From: Bacterioplanes sp.
Lineage (GTDB): Bacteria; Pseudomonadota; Gammaproteobacteria; Pseudomonadales; Oceanobacteraceae
Length of the DNA stretch: 64,000 nucleotides
Assembly (NCBI GenBank): GCA_014859445.1
Contig: JACUUC010000003.1
Location: 62,001-126,000 of the forward strand
Reading direction: 5' to 3'
Shown: positions 19,222-28,674 of the stretch, one piece after another
Layout of the letters: each line of letters opens with the position of its first letter
How positions within the stretch are numbered: the first letter of the stretch is position 1
The notes under the pieces: generated by a model
What the model was told of the DNA's origin: nothing
Seen by the model: only the letters and a program-made list of their open reading frames with translations
Databases searched by the model: none
Made by a program: the position numbers and the translations under genes

Positions 19222-20481
19222 CTAAGCAAAGGTGTCAAGCAAACCGTTGTGGGTACTTTGCTTAACCACGGCATCGCCCTCATTTTCTTCACTCAACTCA
19301 CCGTCGGTTTGTTGCTCCCAAGGCTGATTGGGCGCTTGCTTTGCAAATCCCTGCTGACCTTGTTCGCTGACATCAAAACCAGCCAACTGCAAACCTTGCT
19401 CCGCCAACGAATCACGCAGACGTTGTGCTTGCGACTCCAATACGTCCCGCACTTGCGGAGTTTGCACCTGAATCTGAACCGTTGCCTGATCATTTTGAAT
19501 GCGCATACGAATTTCTAAACTACCCAATTCCGGTGGATCAAGGTGGATGCGGGCCTCCTGAATTCCATCGGCCACCATGGCCAAAATGCGTCCACCGAGT
19601 GCCGGTGTCCACTGTTCCGTGTCTCGACCAAAATTCAAACGCGCATCCGCTAAGTTCAATTGTTGCTGCAAATTCACGTCTGCGGCCGTCGTTTTCATCG
19701 ACACAGAAGACAAACTATTGTCGAGCGCTGTGCTCGATTGCCAACTGCCCTGATCCGGGGTGGCGGCTTGCGCAGCAAGTGCGTCGCTCATCAATGGATT
19801 AGCTGGGCTGCTGGCTGAGGCGATAGAGACCGTAATTCCCTCTGGTTTTCGTTCAATGCCGAGAGACCCAGGTGGCGCATCCACGCCGTCGCCACCGTCC
19901 ACCGTTGCACTAACGGTGCGAAAAAGATCGCTCGACACAGAGGCGTCCTCCGTGAATTCATCGGTAGCAATGGCAACAGACAACGGATTGGTCTGGTGGC
20001 GGTTTTCGACAACAGGACTGAACATCACTGCCGCTACGGTTTCTTGCGCGATCTCACTGTGTTCTTGACGCACAAACTCAGAATCCGCAGCGATTAGCGA
20101 TGCCGTCGAATTCATTGCTTCAGGCTGAATCAGTAGAGATAGCTGACTTAGCCCACCGCCGATGGGGGCGACGTTGCCATCCACACGCTCCAAATCCTCG
20201 ACGACCAGACCATCTATTTGCGTCAACAAGTCGGCCACGCTAAGCGCATAAGTGGACGGCAACTCTTGCCGCGACAACGGCAATGACTGGCCCAAGGAGG
20301 CATTTACCCACTGGCTAGAAGACATACCATTGATGGCCGGTCGATCCGTTGTGTGATACTGATCTAACACGGTTGAAAAAGGCTCTACCGCCGTCAAACC
20401 GTCGTGATTACTGGGATTCGCCGGACTACCCAGCGCCATCATTAGAGGGTTCAGGCCAATGCCCGAGCCAGATGCATTCAT
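19222..20481 (-). CDS. fliK: Flagellar hook-length control protein FliK
   Basis: FliK measures hook length and triggers the export switch. The N-terminal two thirds are low-complexity (Ser, Ala, Thr rich) as in all FliK proteins. The conserved C-terminal domain is recognisable from LDPPELGSLEIRMRIQN through VRDVLESQAQRLRDSLAEQG. The ATG at 20481 is chosen because CAGGAG lies 5 bases upstream; the open frame extends to 20583 but only from a TTG without a ribosome site. From this start the product is 419 residues. It lies after hptB. Confidence 0.9.
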   Translation of the reverse strand: MNASGSGIGLNPLMMALGSPANPSNHDGLTAVEPFSTVLDQYHTTDRPAINGMSSSQWVNASLGQSLPLSRQELPSTYALSVADLLTQIDGLVVEDLERVDGNVAPIGGGLSQLSLLIQPEAMNSTASLIAADSEFVRQEHSEIAQETVAAVMFSPVVENRHQTNPLSVAIATDEFTEDASVSSDLFRTVSATVDGGDGVDAPPGSLGIERKPEGITVSIASASSPANPLMSDALAAQAATPDQGSWQSSTALDNSLSSVSMKTTAADVNLQQQLNLADARLNFGRDTEQWTPALGGRILAMVADGIQEARIHLDPPELGSLEIRMRIQNDQATVQIQVQTPQVRDVLESQAQRLRDSLAEQGLQLAGFDVSEQGQQGFAKQAPNQPWEQQTDGELSEENEGDAVVKQSTHNGLLDTFA

Positions 20482-20569
20482 ACCAACTCCTGCGTCCCAA
20501 GGGGATCTACTCATGGATATCTGGTAATCAGCAAGAAATAGGCCAATCGTTGCAAGGATGGTCGTATCG

Positions 20570-20920
20570 TTACGCCGGATCAATCATCTGTAACAAACCA
20601 TCACGCACTTGCAAATACTCATTTTGCAAAGCACGTAGACCACTAGCCAATCGGGGAACTTGTCGTTGCTGTGCCGCTTCTTCGACTTGGAAGCACAATT
20701 GCGTTAGCAAAGGCGCCGCCACATTACTACTAGCACCTTTAAAGCTGTGCGCCAGACGACGAACTTCGTCGAATTGCTGAGCGCTGTACGCTTGGCTTAA
20801 ATGTTGCAATCGGATATCCGAATCCGTAATAAATACGCGAATCAAATCGTCGAACTCATCTTCCATAATGTCACGCAACAGCACTAAAGCGTCGCCATCA
20901 AAACGATTAGCCATCGTCAT
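20570..20920 (-). CDS. hptB: Histidine phosphotransfer protein (HptB-like)
   Basis: This is a 116-residue Hpt domain with the phosphorylatable histidine in VRRLAHSFKGASSNVAA. In Pseudomonas HptB receives phosphate from hybrid kinases and passes it to the response regulator HsbR, which in turn controls the anti-sigma-like HsbA switch on FlgM and c-di-GMP output. The neighbouring genes here are the same partners, so the name follows from synteny and domain. Its start overlaps the end of hsbR by 14 bases. Confidence 0.88.
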   Translation of the reverse strand: MTMANRFDGDALVLLRDIMEDEFDDLIRVFITDSDIRLQHLSQAYSAQQFDEVRRLAHSFKGASSNVAAPLLTQLCFQVEEAAQQRQVPRLASGLRALQNEYLQVRDGLLQMIDPA

Positions 20921-22637
20921 TTGGGTTCTCCTGCAATTTACGCGGCCATCGTACCACTGCTTCGACTCGATTACCTATGCTCGAGAAGCGAATTTCTTCG
21001 CACAGTTGTTCAACCAACGCAATACCGCGACCACTGTAAGCTTGGTGATCAGGGTATTTAGCACGCTCACGAAAAAAAGTCACCGCATCAAACCCACAAC
21101 CACTATCTTCGATCGTCAGAGTCAACTCGCCCGACCGACCATCCCCCTGATGCGACAACTCAATTAAGATATAGCCTTGCTGCAATGACTGAATGCGTTG
21201 CTCGCGTTCCCGATAGAATTCAATAAATCCATGCCGCGTTGCCTTCAGTGACGAATCCATACCCAGCACACCGTGCTCAAACGCATTGGCGTACAACTCG
21301 CTCATGACGGTATGAAGCTGGCCCCCCATCACGCGCAAACCTGGCACCTCCATCATAATGTGAATCATCAGTGGCAACGGATTGAAATGGCGTAAACTAT
21401 CGGCACCGATACGGTAGTTCATTTGCCAATCCAATGGGCCAGCCACCGGACCCGATGGCAACTGCAACTGCCAATGCGTTTCTTGTTGTTCTGGCCACAT
21501 GTGCACATCCAGAATGGTGACATCATCATTCGGCTGTGAATGACCCACAAACTGCGCCAAGGCGCCTTGCAATGCCTCAAACACGTCATCAATGGCCGAT
21601 GTGTCAGCCACAATCGTCGACAACCGATCATAACCAAATAGCTCGCCTTGCTCGTTGCGAGCTTCCAGCACACCATCGGACAAAAGCAATAAGCGGTCGT
21701 TCGGCTGCATACGCCATTGCTGAATATCGTCCTTAAACTGATCGTTATTCAGAACGCCTAACGGCAAGTGACGCGCCTTAATCACGTCGGCCGGACGGCC
21801 ATCGGCATGCAGTAAATAACCATCGGGTAAGCCACCCATCCAAATGTCTAGGGATTGCCGTTCAAAACTGAGCTCAGCCAACGCTGCGCAACAGAAAAAG
21901 CCAAGGGGCAAGATATCGTGTAGCTTTAAATTAATTTCGCGCAAAATATCACGTAGAGAAAATCCTTTGGCCGTCATCCCATAAAAAATTTCGGCCACGG
22001 GCATGGAGCCAATGGCGGCGGGCAAACCATGACCGGTAAAGTCACCCAACAACACATACATACCGCCTGTGGGTTTGTGCGCAGCCAGCAATAAGTCGCC
22101 GTTAAAAATCGCCAACGGCGATAACACATAACGAATATTGTCCGCACTCAAACAACCATCGTGAGCGACATTATCAAACACCGTTTTCGCAACCCGCTGT
22201 TCATCCAGTAATTGCTGTCGATGCAGCTCAATGACATCACGCTGTTGCTGTAAGGCGCGATGCATGTCTCGCATACGAGAAAATGAACGAATTTTGGCCT
22301 GCAAAATAATCGGGTTATACGGTTTTGTTAAAAAATCATCACCAAATTCAAGGCACTCCGCCAAGCTGTGTGCGTCGGTTAACGACGTTAAAAAAATGAT
22401 GGGAACGAACTCGTGCCCCGCCATTTCTTTAATGGCTTTGGCCGCTAAGCGTCCATCCATCACCGGCATCATGACATCCAGCAATACCAAATCGGGTTGA
22501 AACTGCTGAAACAAAGCAATGGCCTGCTCACCATTTTCGGCCTCATCAACACGATGGCCTTGATTGGTAATAATGCGAGAAAGGAGTTTACGATCAACGG
22601 GATGATCGTCGGCAATTAAGATGCGAATTTCGTCCAT
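20907..22637 (-). CDS. hsbR: Response regulator with PP2C phosphatase and anti-sigma kinase domains (HsbR-like)
   Basis: The 576-residue protein has a receiver domain (1-120, IRILIADDHPVDRKLL and the phospho-acceptor in LVLLDVMMPVMDG), a PP2C/SpoIIE phosphatase domain (about 170-380, LLGDFTGHGLPAAIGS) and a C-terminal GHKL ATPase domain similar to anti-sigma kinases (VMSELYANAFEHGVLG, LTIEDSGCGFD). Pseudomonas HsbR has this same three-part layout and acts as both phosphatase and kinase of HsbA. Here it lies between the HsbA-like and HptB-like genes, 11 bases after the former. Confidence 0.9.
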   Translation of the reverse strand: MDEIRILIADDHPVDRKLLSRIITNQGHRVDEAENGEQAIALFQQFQPDLVLLDVMMPVMDGRLAAKAIKEMAGHEFVPIIFLTSLTDAHSLAECLEFGDDFLTKPYNPIILQAKIRSFSRMRDMHRALQQQRDVIELHRQQLLDEQRVAKTVFDNVAHDGCLSADNIRYVLSPLAIFNGDLLLAAHKPTGGMYVLLGDFTGHGLPAAIGSMPVAEIFYGMTAKGFSLRDILREINLKLHDILPLGFFCCAALAELSFERQSLDIWMGGLPDGYLLHADGRPADVIKARHLPLGVLNNDQFKDDIQQWRMQPNDRLLLLSDGVLEARNEQGELFGYDRLSTIVADTSAIDDVFEALQGALAQFVGHSQPNDDVTILDVHMWPEQQETHWQLQLPSGPVAGPLDWQMNYRIGADSLRHFNPLPLMIHIMMEVPGLRVMGGQLHTVMSELYANAFEHGVLGMDSSLKATRHGFIEFYREREQRIQSLQQGYILIELSHQGDGRSGELTLTIEDSGCGFDAVTFFRERAKYPDHQAYSGRGIALVEQLCEEIRFSSIGNRVEAVVRWPRKLQENPNDDG

Positions 22638-22648
22638 GAAACACGCCT

Positions 22649-22954
22649 CTAAGAAATGACAAATAATTGATCGAAATTAGAAATGGTTAAAATTTTTCGC
22701 ACATCCGGATTGCATTGCTGAATTTCTATCGACGCTGAGTCTCCCCCCGCATGATCACGAAGTAGCAGCAACATCCCCAAAGCAGAACTGTCCAAATAAG
22801 ATGCATCGGAAAGATCCACAATGTAATGCGTTACCGTATTCGGTAAATGCTCATACGCATTACGAAAATCAGGGTGCACACTAAAATCGAAGCGCCCACT
22901 GACTTTGATCGCAATTACACGCCCGTCGTCAATCATTGACGTGGTTACACTCAT
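22649..22954 (-). CDS. hsbA: STAS-domain anti-sigma factor antagonist (HsbA-like)
   Basis: This is a 101-residue STAS protein. The conserved phosphorylation-site loop is SYLDSSALGMLLLLRDH, with the serine at position 56 or 57. In Pseudomonas HsbA switches partners between FlgM and a diguanylate cyclase depending on its phosphorylation. Placement upstream of hsbR and hptB supports the same function. No promoter was recognised in the 61-base gap before it. Confidence 0.87.
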   Translation of the reverse strand: MSVTTSMIDDGRVIAIKVSGRFDFSVHPDFRNAYEHLPNTVTHYIVDLSDASYLDSSALGMLLLLRDHAGGDSASIEIQQCNPDVRKILTISNFDQLFVIS

Positions 22955-23015
22955 TGCCTCTTCCTCATTAAAATCGTCTTTTTATTTGTAGCACACTCTC
23001 TTCGTTTGTCATCTG

Positions 23016-24569
23016 TTAATGACCAAAACGCAAAACCAATTCGTGCAAATCTTCGGAAATACTGCGCAATTGCTGGATCGCTTCGGTTGCCGATGCGGCA
23101 CTGGCGGCACTGGTCTGACCGGAGGCTGAAATGGACACAATCTGACCATTGATTTCTTCTGCCACGTAGGCTTGCTCTTCCACCGCCGATGCCATCTGCG
23201 TCGCCATGTTTTCAATGCTGCCCACCGCCTGAGAAATGCCTCCAAGTAATTCCGCACTGGCCAGTACATCCCCAACCCCTTTCTCTGCCGCTGCATTGCC
23301 TTGACTGGCGACCTGTACCGCACTGTCTGCCCGTTGCGTCAATGACTGAACGATGGCGTAAATGTCTTTGGTGGTGGCTTGCGTGCGCCCCGCCAGATTG
23401 CGTACTTCATCGGCGACCACTGCAAACCCGCGTCCTTGCTCACCAGCACGGGCGGCTTCAATGGCCGCATTCAGTGCCAACAGGTTGGTTTGCTCGGCAA
23501 TTTGTTCAATGATTTGGGCGGCAGCGGCAATCCGCTGCGTTTCACTGGCGACATCCGTCACCGACCGACCAATATCGGCCACGGTGGTGCGCAATTGCTC
23601 AATGGATTGGCGAGTTTGTGTGGACATGCGATTGCCATCATGCGCCATTTGGTTGGCATGAATGGCTTGTTGCGCTGCATCTTGAACATGCTTGGAGACT
23701 TCCGCAATGGTGGTACTCATTTCATTCACGGCGGTCGCGACTTGCTCCGTTAGCTGCTGTTGGGTTTCCACTTCGTTGGACACTTGACGACTTTGTTGCC
23801 ACCCTTGCTGTGACGCACTTTTCACACACGCAGCCGCATCTTGAATGCGCGTTAAGATGGTGCGTAAATGTGCTTTTTCACTCAGAATCGCTACTTTCAA
23901 GCGTCCTAATTCACGTCCACCACTGGTGTAAGTACTGATGGCTAAGTCGTCATCAAACGCATGACTCAGTAACTGCTGCAGCGCAGAAAATGCTTGGTAT
24001 TTACTACGGATTGCCCAGCCGCCATACGCCAAGCCAGCCAACATAATCAACAACGCGAATGCATCAAAGGGTGACCATAACAACCAAACACCCACGGCCA
24101 GCAAGAGTGCCAACGGAATGAGTTTTTCGAGCCGATCGGGCCAGTCTTTACCGATGGTTTTACCCGCTTTGATGCGCTGATAGCCCGATTCAGCCCGTGC
24201 CACATCGGAACGCCTTGGCACACTGCGAACCGATTCATAACCCATGATTTTGCCATTGTCGGTGATGGGCGTGACATACGCATCCACCCAATAGTAATCT
24301 CCATTTTTACAACGATTTTTAACCAACCCCATCCAAGGTTTACCTGCCTTTAAGTAGCGCCACATGACTTCGTAAGCGGCGGACGGCATGTCCGGGTGAC
24401 GCACAATATTATGCGGCTGACCAATCAGCTCATCTCGGGTAAAGCCGCTGATGGCAACAAAAGCATCGTTGCAGTCAACAATTTTGCCATGCTCATCAGT
24501 GACCGATATCAGCTTTTCATCGCTGGTAAACGTGCGTTCGGTTTGGGTAATGGGTAGATTACTTCTCAT
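23016..24569 (-). CDS. aer: Aer-like PAS-domain methyl-accepting chemotaxis protein
   Basis: This is a probable redox or energy-taxis receptor. The PAS domain (1-110) carries Aer-typical sequence ([21 protein letters not shown], then [22 protein letters not shown]), expected to bind FAD. A membrane hairpin lies at about 155-190. The C-terminal signalling hairpin tip [20 protein letters not shown] is canonical. The ATG at 24569 is chosen for the GGAG 7 bases upstream; a GTG six codons earlier is less likely. The product is 517 residues. The gene is inserted between fliJ and the hsbA module. Confidence 0.9.
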   Translation of the reverse strand: MRSNLPITQTERTFTSDEKLISVTDEHGKIVDCNDAFVAISGFTRDELIGQPHNIVRHPDMPSAAYEVMWRYLKAGKPWMGLVKNRCKNGDYYWVDAYVTPITDNGKIMGYESVRSVPRRSDVARAESGYQRIKAGKTIGKDWPDRLEKLIPLALLLAVGVWLLWSPFDAFALLIMLAGLAYGGWAIRSKYQAFSALQQLLSHAFDDDLAISTYTSGGRELGRLKVAILSEKAHLRTILTRIQDAAACVKSASQQGWQQSRQVSNEVETQQQLTEQVATAVNEMSTTIAEVSKHVQDAAQQAIHANQMAHDGNRMSTQTRQSIEQLRTTVADIGRSVTDVASETQRIAAAAQIIEQIAEQTNLLALNAAIEAARAGEQGRGFAVVADEVRNLAGRTQATTKDIYAIVQSLTQRADSAVQVASQGNAAAEKGVGDVLASAELLGGISQAVGSIENMATQMASAVEEQAYVAEEINGQIVSISASGQTSAASAASATEAIQQLRSISEDLHELVLRFGH

Positions 24570-24706
24570 GTCGGAGCTCCAGCTCACATAAAAACACTAT
24601 GAGTTTAGTCCATAGCCAAATAATGCAAGCCGCGATTTACAATAAAACCCAATGCCTGGGTGCACGATGTCACAATTGACACGCTAAGCATAAAGAAGGG
24701 GCTATG

Positions 24707-25162
24707 TCAGCGTTTGATGCGCTGAAATGCCATACGGTTCGACCACTCATCAGCTTCCACTTGCTGACGCCGATCTTGTTCCTGAGCGTATTCAATATCC
24801 AATTTATCGAGCAGACTTTGCAGCGCTTTCACTTTGCCCTGACAACGAAGCCATTCATTACGAGCCGCCTCAACACGCTGCTGCAATAAAGACAACTGTT
24901 GAGCCTGACCTTTGATGGCCGTTTCAATTTGCTGTAGGAAGCCCATGGTATTGCGCAATTGACCCGCCTGTATGGCCGAACCCGTTGGCGTAGACAGTTG
25001 TCGTTGGTACTCATCGGCATAGATCAATAATTGATCCTTCTGCTGCTGCTCTGCCAACAAGGCCTGCTGCTGATGAGCCAACGATTTCAGCGCCGCTTGC
25101 TCAGCGCGTTGCGCCAAATCCAAGACAACCTGCAAACGTTTGGCGCGGGGATGACGTGCCAT
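24707..25162 (-). CDS. fliJ: Flagellar export protein FliJ
   Basis: FliJ is the coiled-coil stalk of the export ATPase complex. The 151-residue product is almost entirely predicted coiled coil, rich in Gln, Ala, Leu and Glu, with the N-terminal RLQVVLDLAQRAEQAALKSL segment characteristic of the family. It touches the fliI stop at a single base and is the last gene of the fliEFGHIJ unit. Confidence 0.9.
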   Translation of the reverse strand: MARHPRAKRLQVVLDLAQRAEQAALKSLAHQQQALLAEQQQKDQLLIYADEYQRQLSTPTGSAIQAGQLRNTMGFLQQIETAIKGQAQQLSLLQQRVEAARNEWLRCQGKVKALQSLLDKLDIEYAQEQDRRQQVEADEWSNRMAFQRIKR

Positions 25163-26493
25163 TACTGTCCACCATTCGCCATAAACAAGCCGGTCAATTG
25201 CTGTTGACTGTCAGCCAGACTGAATCCTTCGTGCAATCCTTGCCGCAGCATGGCTTTGATGTGAGGCAGACGATCGATCGCCGCATCCAGTAATTGATCA
25301 CTGCCTGCTTGATAAGCGCCTACGCTGACTAAATCTTGATTTTGTCGATAATGCGACATCAGTTGTTTGATCAATTGCGCCTGTTGCAACCACTCTTGAC
25401 TGACAATCTGTGGCATCACTCGACTAACCGAGGCTTCGACATCAATGGCGGGGTAATGGCCTTCTTCGGCCAATTTACGTGATAACACAATGTGACCATC
25501 CAAAATGGCACGGCTGGCATCGGCAATGGGATCTTGCATATCATCCCCTTCACTCAACACGGTATAAAAAGCCGTAATCGATCCACCGCCTTCGTCGCCA
25601 TTACCCGTTCGCTCCACCAATCGCGGTAATTTATTGAATACCGAAGGTGGGTAGCCTTTGGTTGCCGGTGGCTCGCCCACCGCCAAGGCAATTTCGCGCT
25701 GTGCTTGCGCATAACGTGTTAACGAATCCATTAACAGCAGCACATTAAGACCCTGATCGCGAAAATACTCCGCCACCGCCGTGCAATACATGGCGGCACG
25801 TAAACGCATTAACGGAGAGTCATCAGCGGGCGAAGCAACCACCACCGCACGCTTCAATCCTTCTTCGCCTAGAATTTCATCAATGAACTCTTTAACTTCT
25901 CGACCCCGCTCGCCAATCAGACCCACCACCACCACATCGGCCGTGGTAAAACGCGTCATCATGCCGAGCAACACGCTTTTACCCACCCCAGAACCGGCAA
26001 ACAAACCGATGCGCTGCCCTCGCCCCACCGTCAACATGGCGTTAATCGCTTTGATGCCCACATCCAGTGGCTCGCGAATGGGCATGCGGTGTAATGGATT
26101 GATATAACGTCCTTGTAGCTGACCTTCTTGAGCTCCGTGCAAGGGGCCGAAACGATCCAAAGGACGACCGGTACCATCCACCACGCGTCCCAATAAGGCA
26201 TTGCCAACGGGCACATGAGCCGAACCACTCAGCGGCCAAACGCGCGCACCGCCTTGCAAACCATCCACCTGTTCAATGGGCATCAAAAAAATTCGGTGTT
26301 GATCAAAACCCACCACTTCGGCTTCAACGTCATCAGCGCCTTGCCGTTCCACCAAGCAACGATCCCCGACTTTGACATTTAACCCAACGGCTTCCAGCGT
26401 GAGCCCCACCATACGCACCAGTGTGCCTGCTACTCGCGGATGATAGGCAGGCAAGGAAACATCCAAATGACGTAAGCGCTCACTGAGGCTCAT
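25162..26493 (-). CDS. fliI: Flagellum-specific ATPase FliI
   Basis: FliI is the export ATPase, related to F1-beta. Key motifs are the Walker A box [26 protein letters not shown], the Walker B region [27 protein letters not shown]-like stretch and the segment [18 protein letters not shown]. The start at 26493 is preferred: AAGGAG lies 5 bases upstream, and the resulting 443 residues match the family; the open frame extends 13 codons further. It overlaps the end of fliH by 14 bases. Confidence 0.96.
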   Translation of the reverse strand: MSLSERLRHLDVSLPAYHPRVAGTLVRMVGLTLEAVGLNVKVGDRCLVERQGADDVEAEVVGFDQHRIFLMPIEQVDGLQGGARVWPLSGSAHVPVGNALLGRVVDGTGRPLDRFGPLHGAQEGQLQGRYINPLHRMPIREPLDVGIKAINAMLTVGRGQRIGLFAGSGVGKSVLLGMMTRFTTADVVVVGLIGERGREVKEFIDEILGEEGLKRAVVVASPADDSPLMRLRAAMYCTAVAEYFRDQGLNVLLLMDSLTRYAQAQREIALAVGEPPATKGYPPSVFNKLPRLVERTGNGDEGGGSITAFYTVLSEGDDMQDPIADASRAILDGHIVLSRKLAEEGHYPAIDVEASVSRVMPQIVSQEWLQQAQLIKQLMSHYRQNQDLVSVGAYQAGSDQLLDAAIDRLPHIKAMLRQGLHEGFSLADSQQQLTGLFMANGGQ

Positions 26494-27634
26494 GCTCACT
26501 CCTTGGTGAAGGCGTTGCTTCCTGTTCCGCATGATCCGGTTCTAACGGATCGCGCTCAGAATCGCTTATTTCGGAATCACTTATTTCAGAATCATCTGCC
26601 TCGATATCATCTTGTTCGGAATCGTCTTGTTCGAAATCGTCTTCCTCGGCATCATCTTGTTCGGCATCGTGTGGTGCGGAATGGTTTTGCTCCGCATCGC
26701 TTTGCGCGGCATTGTTTTCCTTGGATCTGGCTTCCTCGGCACTGGCACGGCGCCCACACTCTGCCATTCCGTCCATGACAGCTTGTTCTTGCTCTTCGAT
26801 ATCGGGAAAATCCTGACAAGCCTTCAATAACATAGGTTGCAAATGGTCTAACGCCTGTTCTAATCGTTGTCGAGACGCGTATTCAATCAAACTGTCTTCG
26901 GTTTCAACACGAACATGACCCGTGTCCAATTGCTCATCCAACAACACGTCAACGGCTCGATGCTTAACCGAGGGCAGCTTGGTCAACAATGCGTGGTCGG
27001 CTGAGCTGACAAACACTTGCACCGCGTCTTTACCCATCGGTAACTGCTGCAAAGCATGCTCGATGTATGATTGAACACCCGCAGCACCACTTTTCAATTC
27101 GTGCTCCAATACCTGTTCGCAGGTGAAACGAATCAATTCCGACAAGACCTCGGGCAATGCCTGATCACGCTCTAGCAGTGTTCGTTGTAATTGCAATAAC
27201 ACGCCATTGATTTGCTGCACTTGCTGATCGACAGTGGCTTGACCCGCTTGCAAACCTTGCTGTTCACCCGCTGTGCGGCCTTCTTGCTGCCCCTGCTGAT
27301 AACCTTGCTGATAGCCGTCACTTTTTCCTTGTGTTAATCCTTGCATTAAGCCTTCTTGATAGCCTTGCTGCCGACCTTCAACTAAGCCCTGCTCAAGACC
27401 CGCGTTGTATGCATCACGACGAATATTCTCTAATTCTTCCGCCGTGGGGAATGACAACATCTCATCATTGGTTGACGCACGCACGGATTGTTCAGCAGCG
27501 GCCTGCTCCTCAGCTTCCGCACGATCACGCTCGATGGCCCATTGAGGTGTCTCCGTCCAGAATGGCAAACGCCACGGCTTGGCGGCCGTGGCTTGATCGG
27601 CAGGAATGGTATGATCGCGTTTTTTATCCGCCAT
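26480..27634 (-). CDS. fliH: Flagellar assembly protein FliH with long acidic tail
   Basis: FliH regulates the FliI ATPase. At 384 residues it is well above the usual 230-270. Residues 79-131 contain 14 glycines at exact four-residue spacing, the GxxxG repeat block characteristic of FliH. The conserved C-terminal domain lies at about 135-290 ([37 protein letters not shown]). Residues 295-384 are an extra, very acidic tail made of imperfect DDxEQ-type pentapeptides. The tail reads into the start of fliI. Confidence 0.92.
   Translation of the reverse strand: MADKKRDHTIPADQATAAKPWRLPFWTETPQWAIERDRAEAEEQAAAEQSVRASTNDEMLSFPTAEELENIRRDAYNAGLEQGLVEGRQQGYQEGLMQGLTQGKSDGYQQGYQQGQQEGRTAGEQQGLQAGQATVDQQVQQINGVLLQLQRTLLERDQALPEVLSELIRFTCEQVLEHELKSGAAGVQSYIEHALQQLPMGKDAVQVFVSSADHALLTKLPSVKHRAVDVLLDEQLDTGHVRVETEDSLIEYASRQRLEQALDHLQPMLLKACQDFPDIEEQEQAVMDGMAECGRRASAEEARSKENNAAQSDAEQNHSAPHDAEQDDAEEDDFEQDDSEQDDIEADDSEISDSEISDSERDPLEPDHAEQEATPSPRSEHEPQ
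26530..26700 (-). repeat. Imperfect 15-base repeats coding the acidic FliH tail
   Basis: The segment encoding residues about 312-367 of FliH consists of degenerate 15-base units, on the plus strand resembling TCGTCTTGTTCGGAA. They translate to [25 protein letters not shown] and SDSEI units. The repeats keep the frame. Confidence 0.75.
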
Positions 27635-27642
27635 ACAGACCT

Positions 27643-28674
27643 CTATACCATGGCTTCACCGCCACCTCCGAGCATGATTTCTCCAGCATCGGCCAGGCGG
27701 CGCGCAATGGTGAGAATTTCTTTCTGCGACGCTTCCACTTCGCTGACTTTAACGGGACCTTTCGCTTCGAGATCATCACGCAACAATTCGGAGGCGCGCT
27801 TGGACATATTTTTGAAGATTTTTTCTTGCACGTTGGTATCGGCACCTTTTAATGCCACCACCAGCAAATCGGTTGAGACTTCGCGCAGCAGTACCTGAAT
27901 GCCGCGATCATCGACATCCACCAAGTTATCAAAGACAAACATCAGATCTTGAATCTGAATGCCCAAGTCTTCATCCACTTCTTTGATTTGATCAAGCAAC
28001 TCACTGGCCATGGCACTATCAACGTAGTTAACGATACTCGCCGCCACTTTAACGCCGCCCATGGTGGTGGTTTGCGCACCGGCTTTGCCAGAAAATTGAC
28101 GCTCAAGAATGTCATTAAGCTCTTTCAATGCCGCAGGCTGTACCGCTTCGAGTGAAGCCACCCGCATTAAAATATCCAGCCGCACCTTTTCATCAAAATT
28201 CGATAAGATTTCGGCCGATTGATCAGCGTCCAAATACGACACCACAATGGCTTGAATTTGCGGGTGTTCATGACGGATCAAATCCGCCACCTGACGCGAT
28301 TCCATCCATTTCAACGAATCCAGACCGGTGGTATTACCACCCAATAAAATCCGGTCAATCAGCGCACCCGCTTTGTCATTCCCCAAGGCTTGGGTCAGCA
28401 TGTTGCGAATATAGGCATCGGAACCCAAGCCCATGCCTGTTTGCCCGCTGACGGCTTCGAGAAACTCAGCCACCACACCTTCCACTTGCGATTGATTCAC
28501 ACTGGATAGCGTGGCCATGGCCGTACCGACACGCTGAACTTCTTTTGGCCCCAGATGCTTTAGAATCTCGGCGGCGTCTTTTTCACCCAGTGCCATCAGC
28601 AAAATGGCCGCTCGATCGACACGACCTAGATTACTGAGTGCATCGACTTCGTTGGTTGGTTTTTTATCAGGCAT
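27643..28674 (-). CDS. fliG: Flagellar motor switch protein FliG
   Basis: FliG is the torque-generating C-ring protein. The 343-residue product begins with the FliF-binding N-terminal domain (VDRAAILLMALGEKDAAEILKHLGPKEVQ), contains the EHPQ motif in RHEHPQIQAIVVSYLD, and has the stator-facing C-terminal domain with charged residues in LMFVFDNLVDVDDRGIQ. It overlaps the end of fliF by 8 bases and precedes fliH by 8 bases. Confidence 0.96.
   Translation of the reverse strand: MPDKKPTNEVDALSNLGRVDRAAILLMALGEKDAAEILKHLGPKEVQRVGTAMATLSSVNQSQVEGVVAEFLEAVSGQTGMGLGSDAYIRNMLTQALGNDKAGALIDRILLGGNTTGLDSLKWMESRQVADLIRHEHPQIQAIVVSYLDADQSAEILSNFDEKVRLDILMRVASLEAVQPAALKELNDILERQFSGKAGAQTTTMGGVKVAASIVNYVDSAMASELLDQIKEVDEDLGIQIQDLMFVFDNLVDVDDRGIQVLLREVSTDLLVVALKGADTNVQEKIFKNMSKRASELLRDDLEAKGPVKVSEVEASQKEILTIARRLADAGEIMLGGGGEAMV

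Noticed and set aside
20482-20583. Upstream extension of fliK to a TTG at 20583
   Set aside because: The extension overlaps hptB, has no ribosome site, and an ATG at 20481 has CAGGAG at ideal spacing.
24588-24706. Sigma-28 promoter before the Aer-like gene
   Set aside because: No acceptable TAAA-N15-GCCGATAA match was found on the minus strand in this gap.
26530-26700. Short DNA repeats that could suggest a CRISPR array
   Set aside because: The units are about 15 bases, have no spacers, keep the reading frame and code for the acidic FliH tail.
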